64,000 nt of DNA from Methanosarcina mazei S-6 (GCF_000970205.1 NZ_CP009512.1:3596001-3660000), one strand, 5' to 3'; counted from the stretch's first letter, positions 40,394-51,393 are shown. The notes: a model not told the origin generated them from the letters alone. Made by a program: numbers and translations.

Positions 40394-41668
40394 TCAGAGA
40401 TTTTCCGAATAAGCTTCAAGGGTCTTTTCAATATCCTCGTCACTGTGGACTGCTGATATGAAGTTGGTCTCAAACTGTGAAGGAGGCAGGAAAACCCCGC
40501 TTGCAAGCATCCTGTGGAAGAAAGCAAGGTAACCCTCTTTATCACACTTCAGGACTTCCTGGTAATTATGCGGCTCGTCCCCGAAGAAGATCTTGAACAT
40601 GGAAGCTATTCCGCATACGTGGTAGTCAAGCCCTTCGTCCTCAACGATTTCCGAAAGTGCAGCCCTCATATAATCGCCGGCTGAATTTAGCTTTGCATGA
40701 ATATTTTCCTCATTCAGGTAATCGACCATGGCAATGCCAGCAGCCACTGAACATGGGCTACCGCTGAATGTACCTGCCTGATAAACAGCTCCGGAAGGTG
40801 CAATCATTTCCATAATTTCACGCTTTCCTCCGAAGACACCGATTGGAAGACCTCCGCCCACAATCTTTCCAAGAGTGGTCATGTCAGGCACGACTCCGAA
40901 ATATTCCTGTGCCCCGCCCATAGCAAGCCTGAAACCGGTAATAACTTCATCGAAAATGAGAAGTACATCGTTTTCTTCCGTGAGTTTCCTGAGCTCTTCG
41001 AGGTATCCCGGAAGTGGCAGCACAGGGCCTATATTTCCGAGTACAGGTTCTATGATCACTGCTGCAAGGTCGTCCCTGTTCTTTTCCACAAGCGAGGTCA
41101 TCGTCTCAATATCATTATAAGGAGCCTGCAGGGTGTGTTTCGTGAAATCTGCAGGGATGCCCAGAGAATCAGGCTCTCCAAGGGTTGTTGCCCCTGAACC
41201 TGCTTTTACGAGCACGGCGTCATGAGCTCCGTGAAACCCGCCTTCAATCTTGATGAATTTGTTCCTGCGCGTAAAGCCGCGTGCGAGGCGGAGGGCACTC
41301 ATAGTCGCTTCCGTACCTGTAGACACAAAACGGAGCATGTCAATGCTTGGATAGTAGCTTGCAACCTTTTCTGCAAGGGTTACTTCAAGCTCGGTAGGGG
41401 TCCCGTAAAGCCATCCCCTGTCAAGCTGCTGCCTGATTGCTTCTTTTATGACAGGATGGTTGTGCCCGAGGATAGCAGGTCCGTAGGCAAGGCAGTAGTC
41501 AATATATTCGTTTCCGTCAAGGTCCCTTATCTTCGAACCATTAGCAGAAGCGGTATAGAAAGGATAGGGCTTGATAGCTCTTACCGGGCTGCTAACCCCG
41601 CCCGGAATAAGGGTTTTTGCTTTCTCATACATCTGTCTGGACTTCTCAAGTGTAATCTCAGATACCAT
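40394..41668 (-). CDS. hemL: Glutamate-1-semialdehyde 2,1-aminomutase
   Basis: A 424-residue PLP enzyme converting glutamate-1-semialdehyde to 5-aminolevulinate. [45 protein letters not shown] and the PLP-lysine region [18 protein letters not shown] (Lys in LGK) are clear. It acts right after HemA. The 380-bp spacer upstream carries tandem repeats only. Confidence 0.97.
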
Positions 41669-41721
41669 GAACTCTCACCGGATAGATTTGAACGTTTGAT
41701 AAAGGGGTAAGTGATTAATTT

Positions 41722-41788
41722 AGTAAGTAAATCAAATTTAAATTGAGTAAGTAAATCAAATTTAAATTGAGTAAGTAAATCAAATCAA
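41722..41788. repeat. 24-bp tandem repeat between hemL and hemB
   Basis: About 2.7 copies of a 24-bp unit (GTAAGTAAATCAAATTTAAA then TTGA) lie just upstream of hemL. The 260 bp beyond, to hemB, show no gene. Confidence 0.9.
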
Positions 41789-42047
41789 AGCGAAGAGGCT
41801 CTGGAATTCTTGAATCATAGAGAGCCTCTGGATCTGGATGATTCTCTTTTCTATGCTTCTTATTTATCCATATAACAGAGCCTTCCACTATTAAGCAGTT
41901 ATTGATGGAGGCAATTATAATAACAGCATACAGGCAATTATGATGGTCTTATACAGGCAGAATTAACAGGCAGGCTTAAAAATGAAAAGTAAAAGGAAAG
42001 GAAAAAACAGACTGAAGCCCCTTAAAAAATAATGCCTGAAGAAGCTG

Positions 42048-43022
42048 TTATTTCAGCATCCTAGCAGCATCCTTTGCAAAGTAGGTGATGATGAAATCCG
42101 CACCTGCCCTTTTTATGGAGATAAGGGACTCGTAAATAGCCTTTTTCTCATCAATCCAGCCGCTGGCTGCTGCGGCTTTGATCATGGAATATTCCCCGCT
42201 CACATTGTATGCGGCTGTTGGCATGCCGAACTCGCTCTTGACCCTGTACACGATATCAAGATACGGAAGCCCGGGCTTCACCATAAGAATATCCGCACCT
42301 TCTGCCACATCAAGGGCTACTTCCCTGAGAGCTTCGTCACTGTTTGCAGGGTCCATCTGATAGGTTGAACGGTCCCCGAAGGAATAACCGGATTCTGCAG
42401 CTTCTCTGAAAGGACCGTAGAAACAGGAATGATATTTTGCGGCATAGGACATAATAGGAATATTCTCAAACCCGCTTGCGTCAAGAGCCATACGGATTGC
42501 ACCTACCATCCCGTCCATCATTCCTGAAGGAGCTACCATATCTGCTCCGGCTCTTGCGTGGCTGACAGCAATTTTTCCCAGGACTTCCAGGGTGGGGTCA
42601 TTCAGGACTTCCTGAGTTTCAAAGTCGACTATTCCGCAGTGGCCGTGGCTTGTGAATTCGCACATGCAGATATCCGTGATCACAACAAGCCTGTTTCCAA
42701 GTTCGGCTTTGATTCTCCTAACAGCTTCCTGAACCACGTCGTTTTCCCCGCAGGAAGTGCTGCCCTCGGCATCTTTGAATGCAGGGACTCCGAAAAGGAT
42801 CACTGCCGGAATCCCGAGGTCTGCAATCTCTTTTGCCTCTTTTGCAACCTCAGAAAGGGGAAAATTGTATATTCCCGGCATGGAAGAGATCTCAACAGGG
42901 GAATCAATATTCTCATTCACAAAAATGGGCATAACCAGGTCGTCCACGGATAAGGTGGTCTCACGCACAAGGTCCCTGATCTTCCCTTTTCTCAACCTTC
43001 TCAACCTGATTTCTGGAAACAT
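42048..43022 (-). CDS. hemB: Porphobilinogen synthase
   Basis: A 324-residue enzyme that joins two 5-aminolevulinates. A zinc-type Cys cluster is visible in [17 protein letters not shown]. The first Schiff-base lysine region is [19 protein letters not shown] and the second is [33 protein letters not shown] follows. Full length. Confidence 0.97.
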   Translation of the reverse strand: MFPEIRLRRLRKGKIRDLVRETTLSVDDLVMPIFVNENIDSPVEISSMPGIYNFPLSEVAKEAKEIADLGIPAVILFGVPAFKDAEGSTSCGENDVVQEAVRRIKAELGNRLVVITDICMCEFTSHGHCGIVDFETQEVLNDPTLEVLGKIAVSHARAGADMVAPSGMMDGMVGAIRMALDASGFENIPIMSYAAKYHSCFYGPFREAAESGYSFGDRSTYQMDPANSDEALREVALDVAEGADILMVKPGLPYLDIVYRVKSEFGMPTAAYNVSGEYSMIKAAAASGWIDEKKAIYESLISIKRAGADFIITYFAKDAARMLK

Positions 43023-43195
43023 GTGATCACTCCTGAAATATGAAATGCTTACCTGTGAATTGATTTGATTGTTTTTATTGAGAATTGATTTGTTTTATCT
43101 GTAAATTTATTTGATTATTTATTACTGTGAACTGGATTAGTATTTTTGTTTCAACCCTTGAATTATTCCGTTTTTTATTTTCCTGTACCCCGAGT

Positions 43196-44542
43196 TTAAT
43201 CTTTTACAGCATATTCTTCTTTGACCTCTGCCTGTTCTTTTGTACAGCCGGGTTTTATCTGGTCAAACTTTGCCTGTTTTATTTTTTCAAATCTCACCTT
43301 CTCCTTGTCGAGGCAGAAGACCCTTGAAACCACATCAAGAAACTCTTCGTTCCCGAGTTCTGCAGCCTGGCGGAGGACTTTGGTAGGTTCTCCCAGGATC
43401 TTGTTAACAATAGAACGGGTCAGGTCGTCAAGAACCTCGGTTTCTATATCCCCGATGGTATGATAGGAACTTAAACGGTTGACAGCTTTTTGCCTCTCTC
43501 TTAGCCGGACATCATATACCTGCTTGTAAAGCTCGGAAATCAACCTGTCGGCTTTCTGGCGTTTGTACTGGAGGTTTAAAAGCCGGATCTCTTCCTGAAT
43601 GATGGCTTCGGCTTTTTTTGCTTCTTCTTTCCTCATCCTGAGAGTCCTTTCACTTATGACTCTAAGGTTGTCGATATTGCAGAGTTCGACATTTTCAAGC
43701 TCCACAACGGATTCCTCAATGTCCCTGGGATTTGCGATATCGATAAGAAGGAGTTTCCTTTCCCTGCACTTTATGGCTTCTTCAACAATTTCCCGCGTAA
43801 GGATATAATGAGGAGCTCCCGTACCGCTTATAACTACATCAGCACCAGGTAGGTAATCCCTGATATCATCAAGCCTGACCGCGTGCCCACCGAGTTCGTA
43901 GGCGATTTCTTCAGCTTTCTTATAAGTGCGGTTTGCAATATAGATAGCCTCAATATCCTTTTCGGCAAGGGCTTTTGCGACAAGGACTCCAATCTCTCCT
44001 GCCCCAATAACAAGCACGTTTTTTCCTGTAAGCCCCCCGAAGATATCTTCAGCAAGGTCCACGGCAGCAGAGCCTATGGAGACCGAACCTTTATTGATCC
44101 GGGTCTCATTCCTTATCCTTTTTCCTACCTGAATGGCTTTTTCAAATGCCGTTTCAAGGATTTTACCGGTTGTCCCGGCTTTCTTCGAATAAGCGTAGAG
44201 GTCCTTAATCTGCCCGAGGATCTGGTCTTCCCCCACAATCATGGATTCGAGGCCTCCTGCAAGCCTCAGCAGGTGTTCCAGGGACTCGTCATGCCCGTAA
44301 AAGTCAATAATATGGGTGGAAGCTCCCATTTCTTTTGCAAAAGAGAAAAGTACACTGCTGCTCTTGGGGGAAACAACGTAGATTTCAACACGGTTGCAGG
44401 TTTTTAAAACGACGCACTCATACACATACTCATGCTTGTAAAGGTTACGGAGCAGACCGTCCAGGTCTCCGTGCCAGGCGGACTCCATTTCCTCAACTTT
44501 TGCTTTTTTATGGGATATAACCATACTTGAGATTTCTGTCAC
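43196..44542 (-). CDS. hemA: Glutamyl-tRNA reductase
   Basis: A 448-residue NADPH enzyme that reduces Glu-tRNA to glutamate-1-semialdehyde, the first committed tetrapyrrole step. The catalytic Cys is in VVLKTCNRVEIYV; the NADPH domain starts NVLVIGAGEIGVLVAKAL; and GGLESMIVGEDQILGQIKDLY is family-defining. The C-terminal dimerisation helix region is present, with a charged tail of about 25 residues. Confidence 0.97.
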   Translation of the reverse strand: MTEISSMVISHKKAKVEEMESAWHGDLDGLLRNLYKHEYVYECVVLKTCNRVEIYVVSPKSSSVLFSFAKEMGASTHIIDFYGHDESLEHLLRLAGGLESMIVGEDQILGQIKDLYAYSKKAGTTGKILETAFEKAIQVGKRIRNETRINKGSVSIGSAAVDLAEDIFGGLTGKNVLVIGAGEIGVLVAKALAEKDIEAIYIANRTYKKAEEIAYELGGHAVRLDDIRDYLPGADVVISGTGAPHYILTREIVEEAIKCRERKLLLIDIANPRDIEESVVELENVELCNIDNLRVISERTLRMRKEEAKKAEAIIQEEIRLLNLQYKRQKADRLISELYKQVYDVRLRERQKAVNRLSSYHTIGDIETEVLDDLTRSIVNKILGEPTKVLRQAAELGNEEFLDVVSRVFCLDKEKVRFEKIKQAKFDQIKPGCTKEQAEVKEEYAVKD

Positions 44543-44719
44543 AGAGAGCCTCCGGATAGAATGAATAAGGGAATAGAATGAATAATATAAGGAATTATAA
44601 ATTAAACTTTGTCCGGAAATCCTCAGCCGTTTTTCACTAAAGGGTTTCCATTAAAGAACGAATGCCCGAGATTACTCAGGGTGATTCGAGATTGTTCCAG
44701 GTTATTTGATTACTCAATA

Positions 44720-45391
44720 TTATTCGAAATTACCGACATTGTCCGAAATTATCTTATATGCTTCTTCTGCCGCTTTTTCGTAGGATTCGGAAAAGCCGTT
44801 CCAGACTTTTTCATTTTCAAGGACCTTCCAGAGAAGAACTTTCCTTTTTTTCTGTTCTTTTATATGCAGTTTTAGGAAACTCCTGAGCTCGTCCTGAAGC
44901 CGGATCATATCGGAATATGCAGGAGTTATCACATTTTCTATCTGTTTACGGGTATATTTAGAGACCGCAGGGCTATGCCCGAGGGTGGAAATCCCTATTA
45001 CAAGGTCTCCTCTTTTGATGACCGAGGGGATTACAACACTACCTAAAGCATCCACCTGATTAATCAAAATATCGCTTTCCCCGGCAATATTACTTATCTT
45101 CCGGTTAAGCTCGGAGCTGCTGGTCGCAGGGATGACAAGAAAAGCCCCTGAAACGATTTCCCTGAGTTTGGAGTCCGTGGCTGCCGTAAGGTCAAGCTTT
45201 GACAAACGGACCTGACCCGATGCCTCAAGCTCCTGAAGCCTTTCGGAAAAGTCGAGGCTGACGACAACTGTGTCCGCGCAGCCGCAGAAAAGTTCGGCTT
45301 TGCGCTCCCCGACCGACCCGCCTCCGAAAATCACTATTTTCCTGCCTGAAAGGTCAAGCATGAGGGGGAGAAAATTGTTTGTTTCAGCCAT
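44720..45391 (-). CDS. sirC: Precorrin-2 dehydrogenase (SirC/Met8-like)
   Basis: A 223-residue NAD enzyme that oxidises precorrin-2 to sirohydrochlorin, the branch to siroheme and, via Ahb, heme. It begins PLMLDLSGRKIVIFGGGSVGERKAELF (Rossmann fold) and contains IPSVIKRGDLVIGISTLGHSPAVSKYTRKQIE, typical of CysG-N/Met8. Whether it also inserts iron is unknown; methanogens have a separate chelatase. Tandem repeats lie directly upstream. Confidence 0.9.
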   Translation of the reverse strand: MAETNNFLPLMLDLSGRKIVIFGGGSVGERKAELFCGCADTVVVSLDFSERLQELEASGQVRLSKLDLTAATDSKLREIVSGAFLVIPATSSSELNRKISNIAGESDILINQVDALGSVVIPSVIKRGDLVIGISTLGHSPAVSKYTRKQIENVITPAYSDMIRLQDELRSFLKLHIKEQKKRKVLLWKVLENEKVWNGFSESYEKAAEEAYKIISDNVGNFE

Positions 45392-45405
45392 TTTCAGAGA
45401 CCTCG

Positions 45406-45484
45406 CAAATGAAAGCTACGGTAAACAAATGAAAGCTACGGTAAACGATAGATTGGTGTTTAATGATAGATTGGTGTTTAATAA
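45406..45484. repeat. Two adjacent short tandem duplications
   Basis: CAAATGAAAGCTACGGTAAA occurs twice (45406-45446), followed at once by two copies of GATAGATTGGTGTTTAAT (45448-45484). They sit between ahbB and sirC. Confidence 0.92.
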
Positions 45485-45602
45485 TAGTGTTTAATAAATT
45501 CTGGGTAAATGAAATAAATGAGCGATATTGGGTAATAAGTACGTAATAAATGAATAATAAACGGGTAATAAATACTTTAAAGCCAGCTTTTACAGCCAGC
45601 CC

Positions 45603-46061
45603 TTAAAGCCTTACCCCGGTTTTCTTGAACTCTTTTTCGCTGAAGAAAAGGGTGTAGTCCTTAATTCCGGTAGCTTCCGAAATTTTCTCAGCTACTTTTT
45701 CGCAGTCTTCAGGGTTATAAGAATGGACCATTGTAAACAGGTTATACTGCCAGTCAGGATAGCGAGGGCGTTCATAACAGTGCGTGACTTCGGGAAATTC
45801 AGCCATGATATTCCCTACCTTTTCGATCTGCTCATCGGGAACATTCCAGACACACATTGCATTGGCTTTTATGCCTATGGCTCTGTGCCCGATTGAAGCC
45901 GCAAAGCGACGGATCTTCCCGGCTTTCTGGAGGTTTTTAAGCCTGTCAACAACCTCCTGTTCACTGATTCCAAGTTCAGAAGCAAATCCTTTGAAAGGGG
46001 AATGAGTGATAGGAATTCCGTCCTGCACCAGTTTTAACAGTTTTACATCCGTTTTATCCAT
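45603..46061 (-). CDS. ahbB: Siroheme decarboxylase subunit (AhbB-like), copy 1
   Basis: A 152-residue Lrp/AsnC-fold protein: an N-terminal helix-turn-helix-like region (DVKLLKLVQDGIPIT, ELGISEQEVVDRLKNLQ) and a ligand-binding domain with VTHCYERPRYPDWQYNLFTMVHS. AhbA and AhbB together decarboxylate siroheme to 12,18-didecarboxysiroheme. The A/B assignment follows gene order only. ATG 46061 is preferred because AGGTGA lies 4 bases upstream. The protein is identical to the copy at 51394-51852, and the DNA differs at about two positions. Confidence 0.87.
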   Translation of the reverse strand: MDKTDVKLLKLVQDGIPITHSPFKGFASELGISEQEVVDRLKNLQKAGKIRRFAASIGHRAIGIKANAMCVWNVPDEQIEKVGNIMAEFPEVTHCYERPRYPDWQYNLFTMVHSYNPEDCEKVAEKISEATGIKDYTLFFSEKEFKKTGVRL

Positions 46062-46065
46062 AATT

Positions 46066-47675
<1,610 letters not shown>

Positions 47676-47807
47676 GAATTAATGGTTTATATTATGGAAG
47701 TCAAGGTTAATAGATTTACAAATTAACCATAATTAGGGATTTGCATATAATCAAAGGATGGAATATAGGTCAGAATCCATTTTACTTAAAGTTAGTATAT
47801 GAAACTT

Positions 47808-47854
47808 GAGAGGTCATATTAATAAAGTAATATTAATATTGTGTCATTTCAAAC
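47808..47854 (-). promoter_or_regulatory. Conserved upstream element of ahb operon, copy 1
   Basis: Forty-seven bp starting GAGAGGTCATATTAATAAAG are almost unchanged in the second ahb operon, although flanking DNA is diverged. It includes the palindrome AATATTAATATT (47829-47840) and TATA-like sequence on the minus strand. It probably combines promoter and operator; the ahbD start is about 150 bp away. Confidence 0.55.
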
Positions 47855-47859
47855 GGTTA

Positions 47860-48425
47860 ACTGTAAAAAGAGACGGGGAAGTAAAGCTTTGTCCTAGTGG
47901 AAAACTGAAGATTTACCGTCATATACTTGTAATTTCGCCGGACAGTATGAAGCCCGAAAGACTCGCATCAGCCCAATCATCCGCACCCCTGCAGAAAAAC
48001 ACTTCCTAGAAAGTACGGTTACTGGCAAAAATCTGAGCGCAAGCAGTAAAGTCAGCTTTGGGGTCATTGAAAGCTTGGAAAGAAAAAGACGACAAAGAAA
48101 TAGGAATAGAGTTACTTCAAAACAGTTTTAGATGAAGTTTGACTCTATCTATTCTCTTTCTTTATTTATCCGATAATGTTAGGAAAAAATCGAATCTGTT
48201 CTATATTTATTTAAATAATAAAGTTCATAGCCATTTATTTTCTTCACAAAATATCTTTATCTCTTTCTCGGATATGCTTTTGTTAAATAGAAACTGTAAA
48301 TCATTTTTTTCTCTTAGCGTATTTTCGTAAATTTTGACAAAACCTCATTTAATACTCAATTTATCCTTGTTCTGGGGAAAAATTGTGTAGCCTTCAAAAG
48401 GCTACCTGAATAGTTGCATTTATTA
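47860..48425. other. Gene-free spacer at the edge of the accessory region
   Basis: About 560 bp of AT-rich sequence between the ahb promoter region and the first accessory gene. Short open frames exist on the plus strand but lack ribosome sites and recognisable content. Confidence 0.5.
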
Positions 48426-49046
48426 TTAAATTGTGTTCAATAACTCCTCCTGACTAATATTTTGATTCCATCCTATGGCTCTCCCATCATCGGTTAATGT
48501 GAACTTACCCTGCATGTATCCTGTAACTTTGAAGTGTTCAGGACCAGTATCCTTAGTACCTGGGCTAGTATCTTCAGTTAGATATAGCAAAACTTTTTCA
48601 CCTGTTTTAAAGCTCGGTTCATCTTCTACCGCCATTGTATCATTTCCGACTTTTCCACCCTCCACTCTCACAATAACCTCTTCGGATGATAATGGGTTTT
48701 TGACATATTTGTCTACACTTATGATGATATCAGTATAGATGAGGTCATAAGGGCCGAATTCAACTACTTTATCTGGTCTTTTTCCGTCGGCAGAATTCCA
48801 TTTACTTGGAAGTATTTCCTTGACTGTACCCATAACGATCACGTCAGAATTTTTACTTAAATCCTCAAGAGTGTATTCTTCAAGCAAAAAACTCATGCTA
48901 CCGCTTAAGGGCTCATCGATATTATTTGAAGGTTTACTATTTTCTTGTGAAGATTGCATAGAGTTGGAGAATGCTAAACCTAACACGATCAGAGTGAGTG
49001 CTCCAACCAAAACGATTCCATATTTTACATTGTTTCGACTCGTCAT
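48426..49046 (-). CDS. Membrane-anchored protein of unknown function
   Basis: A 206-residue protein with one N-terminal membrane segment (about 9-26), a Ser/Asn linker and an extracytoplasmic domain (about 55-206, DVIVMGTVKEILPSKW to GPEHFKVTGYMQGKFTL) that looks like an all-beta fold. The family is not recognised. It starts 13 bp after the metalloprotease stop, behind AGGTGATG, so the two genes form one operon. The product could be a partner, substrate or inhibitor of the protease. Confidence 0.75.
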   Translation of the reverse strand: MTSRNNVKYGIVLVGALTLIVLGLAFSNSMQSSQENSKPSNNIDEPLSGSMSFLLEEYTLEDLSKNSDVIVMGTVKEILPSKWNSADGKRPDKVVEFGPYDLIYTDIIISVDKYVKNPLSSEEVIVRVEGGKVGNDTMAVEDEPSFKTGEKVLLYLTEDTSPGTKDTGPEHFKVTGYMQGKFTLTDDGRAIGWNQNISQEELLNTI

Positions 49047-49059
49047 AATTCATCACCTA

Positions 49060-49599
49060 TTAGGGGTAAATGTAGCAGATACCTGCTATATCATCGGAGT
49101 GTAAACTTCTTTTCTTTGTTTCCCCTGTTGACATAGTACTGTACATTGTTGCTTCAGTATTGCTAGAATGACCCAAACTTAACCAGTGCCCAAATTCATG
49201 AGTAGCAGCACTTTGTACGTCGAAATATCCTGATGCTCCTGTAGTAGACCAACTCTTATCACTATTAAATCTTACAATACATTTCGTCATCGAGGTACCA
49301 CTATATGTCTCAGTAGTTGTCGCTAGCGGTCCACTTGATCCAAGTGACGTATAGTAAAGTTTGTTTTCACACCCTATCTGATAAAAGAAGAAATTTGCAC
49401 CAGCATTATTCCACGCACTCATAGCCTGAGTCAGAGAATTTGACCAAGAACTTGGAATTGAGGAATCCTTGTCGACTTGGGCAAATCCGGAATGCCAATA
49501 ACGCCCATTGTAGGTATACGCCGATGCCGGAGAAATAATGCTGACCAATGATATCGTAATCAACAAAGCTCCTATCAACATTTTTTTTCTATGCTTCAT
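49060..49599 (-). CDS. Secreted matrixin-like zinc metalloprotease
   Basis: A 179-residue secreted protein. The signal peptide is MKHRKKMLIGALLITISLVS and the residues up to about 28. The zinc site HEFGHWLSLGH (HExxHxxGxxH) is followed by a Met-turn in EATMYSTM, which places it in the metzincin/M10 group. No propeptide is visible. ATG 49599 is chosen because AGGAGG is 10 bases upstream and the signal peptide starts there. It is expressed from the conserved structured leader and is divergent from a DUF1724-type regulator. Confidence 0.88.
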   Translation of the reverse strand: MKHRKKMLIGALLITISLVSIISPASAYTYNGRYWHSGFAQVDKDSSIPSSWSNSLTQAMSAWNNAGANFFFYQIGCENKLYYTSLGSSGPLATTTETYSGTSMTKCIVRFNSDKSWSTTGASGYFDVQSAATHEFGHWLSLGHSSNTEATMYSTMSTGETKKRSLHSDDIAGICYIYP

Positions 49600-49740
49600 A
49601 TTTTTATTTCCTCCTACTAATCTCCTAGGAGGCAAGATCGAGCAAGCCTTAAGTACCCTTAAAGCTATCATTCCCTTGCCTCAGGGCATGTGAAGTTCAA
49701 ATCTGCTCTGGAGGGTTGTTTGAACTTCACATTCAAAAAT
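49600..49740 (-). promoter_or_regulatory. Structured 5' leader (instance 2 of 5)
   Basis: On the minus strand the leader folds as: outer stem GTGAAGTTCAAA/TTTGAACTTCAC (49690-49701 with 49719-49730), hairpin TGCC/GGCA (49677-49680 with 49685-49688), stem AGCTTTAAG/CTTAAGGCT, and CCTCCT (49627-49632) able to pair with the ribosome site AGGAGG (49610-49615) 10 bases before the ATG. A TATA-like AATAAATGTATAG near 49760 would start the RNA at about the outer stem. Confidence 0.65.
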
Positions 49741-49773
49741 CTCTCTTAATCTTCTCCTATACATTTATTACGG

Positions 49774-49790
49774 TGATGAATTTTTCATCA
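49774..49790. promoter_or_regulatory. Palindrome conserved in all three divergent spacers
   Basis: TGATGAATTTTTCATCA is a perfect 7-bp inverted repeat about a 3-bp centre. The identical site occurs at 57022-57038 and 62227-62243, each time between the leader and the regulator promoter, so it is a good candidate operator for the neighbouring regulator. Confidence 0.5.
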
Positions 49791-50035
49791 GCTTGATTAA
49801 CATCCATTAAACCACTTCTCTTTTTCATCAAAAATAGTAAAGTTTCATAGCTCTAATTGACGTCAGGAATTCGATCTTACTTTCAGCAAATAATTTGGAG
49901 ATTATTTCCTTCACTAAACCATAAAATTAACAAAAAGATAGCAACATGCATGCCCCAACAAAAGAAAAGAATATATTACGTCAAAACAATTTAATAAGAA
50001 AGTAAGGAAAAAAGTCTGTAGATGCGGCAACAGGA

Positions 50036-50851
50036 ATGAATAATTTCGAAATTTATAAGAAGATGGGCGATGACGTTCAGACAATATATAGGTCAAGACT
50101 TCTAACAGAGATACTTCTATCATTAAATGAGGGCAGCAGAAAGCTTTCCCAACTGCGTGAAATTACCGGAAGCACATCTCAGGCACTAATTCCGAAGCTC
50201 AGGAAACTCGAAGTGGATCACCTGATAGAAACAAAAGGACGCGAATATTTCCTGACGTCAGCAGGAAAAATTGTAGCTTCAGGAATAGCTGACTCTTTTG
50301 TAACATTTTGGACAATTAATAAATTTAAGCATTTCTGGATAAGACATTACCTCGAAGGAATTCCCAGTCCTTTGTTAAAAGAAATAGGATGTCTTTATGA
50401 GTCAGAAGTCCTCAAGGATCGAGGCATGAAGATCCTTAATGTCTACAACAATCAGTTAAAAATGCTTAAAGAAGCAGATCATATATACGGTATATCGTCC
50501 GTAGTAACCGAAGTGTATGCTGATGCTATCTCTGAAAGAGTGAAAGAAGGGGTCCCTGTCGAGCTTATAGTTCCTCTTCATGTTGCGGAAGAATTGAAGC
50601 GATCACCTTATCTGAAAAAAATAGAAGCACTGAAAGATTATGAAAACTTCAAATTAATGGTCATGGATGAAGATATTAAAGTTGGGCTCATTGTTACGGA
50701 TAAACGCCTTTCTCTGAACCTGTACAAAAAAGAAGGTATTGAGTACGACATAAGCACAGGCCTGTTCAGCTTTGACTCGAAGGCCATTGAATGGGGAGAG
50801 ATGCTTTTCTGGTATTGTAAAGGGAAGGCAGACTTCACAAAATTTCAGTGA
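50036..50851 (+). CDS. DUF1724-type winged-helix regulator, cassette 1
   Basis: A 271-residue regulator of the Methanosarcina ArsR-like/DUF1724 type to which the Msr methyltransferase regulators belong. The winged helix is about residues 10-85 (ILLSLNEGSRKLSQLREIT, LIPKLRKLEVDHLIETKGR); the C-terminal 180 residues form the regulatory domain (ELIVPLHVAEELKRSPYLKKI). The ATG is fixed because a 1-bp difference puts the ATG 15 bp upstream, used in other copies, out of frame. TATA-like AAGAATATATTACG lies near 49967. From 50405 on, the DNA is nearly identical to cassette 2. Ligand and targets unknown. Confidence 0.85.
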   Translation: MNNFEIYKKMGDDVQTIYRSRLLTEILLSLNEGSRKLSQLREITGSTSQALIPKLRKLEVDHLIETKGREYFLTSAGKIVASGIADSFVTFWTINKFKHFWIRHYLEGIPSPLLKEIGCLYESEVLKDRGMKILNVYNNQLKMLKEADHIYGISSVVTEVYADAISERVKEGVPVELIVPLHVAEELKRSPYLKKIEALKDYENFKLMVMDEDIKVGLIVTDKRLSLNLYKKEGIEYDISTGLFSFDSKAIEWGEMLFWYCKGKADFTKFQ

Positions 50852-50890
50852 TGTAGAAACTTGTTAGAAAATAACTGGATAGTCACCTTC

Positions 50891-51301
50891 TCAAACCGTA
50901 TATACCATTATCAGTATTGGATCCTCGTTTTCCCAATCTATATCTATGACAGCGGTGCTCCAGCGATGTAAGGATATTGGAATGTTTTTCTCTTCAATTC
51001 CGTTATCCAGTGTAATCTTGAATGTATATTTTTTCATTCCAGTAGAATATTGAAGACCGGACGGTTTTGCTTCTGAAGCCCTTTCACCAGGATAAAGCTT
51101 GTATGATTCTTTGAATATGGAACTGTTGTGTGAGTCCAATATTTCTACAGTTACTTCATGGGTCCCTGCATCATTATTTCTGATTTCAAAAAAATTAGGT
51201 AAAGCCGGACCGCCCAGAAGAAATATCAATGCACAATAACCCACGAATGCAGCTAAAAGTATGATTAACAAAAGTAAAAGTATTTTTCTAATATTTTGCA
51301 T
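50891..51301 (-). CDS. 136-residue single-pass membrane protein, cassette 1
   Basis: A protein with an N-terminal hydrophobic segment (about 7-31, LLLLLIILLAAFVGYCALIF) followed by a beta-rich domain: FFEIRNNDAGTHEVTVEIL, YKLYPGERASEAKPSG, KYTFKITLDNG, RWSTAVIDIDW. It resembles an extracytoplasmic Ig-like or carboxypeptidase-regulatory-like sandwich, but I do not recognise a named family. Convergent with the regulator gene, 40 bp apart. Full-length paralogues are at 63344-63754 and, with an internal TAG, at 53879-54289. Codons 37-55 are the source-equivalent of the 55-bp insertion at 28463. The region upstream is cut at 51337 by the ahb duplication. Confidence 0.75.
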   Translation of the reverse strand: MQNIRKILLLLLIILLAAFVGYCALIFLLGGPALPNFFEIRNNDAGTHEVTVEILDSHNSSIFKESYKLYPGERASEAKPSGLQYSTGMKKYTFKITLDNGIEEKNIPISLHRWSTAVIDIDWENEDPILIMVYTV

Positions 51302-51393
51302 TTGAAATCCCTCTTATTTAGAGAAGTAGAAAGGGGATAAATGAATAATAAACGGGTAATAAATACTTTAAAGCCAGCTTTTACAGCCAGCCC

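Noticed and set aside
41680-41700. ATTTGAAC stretch resembling a tRNA T arm
   Set aside because: No acceptor or anticodon stems can be formed around it.
47806-48009. Plus-strand frame of 67 codons upstream of ahbD
   Set aside because: It starts inside the conserved ahb promoter element; the second ahb copy does not keep the frame.
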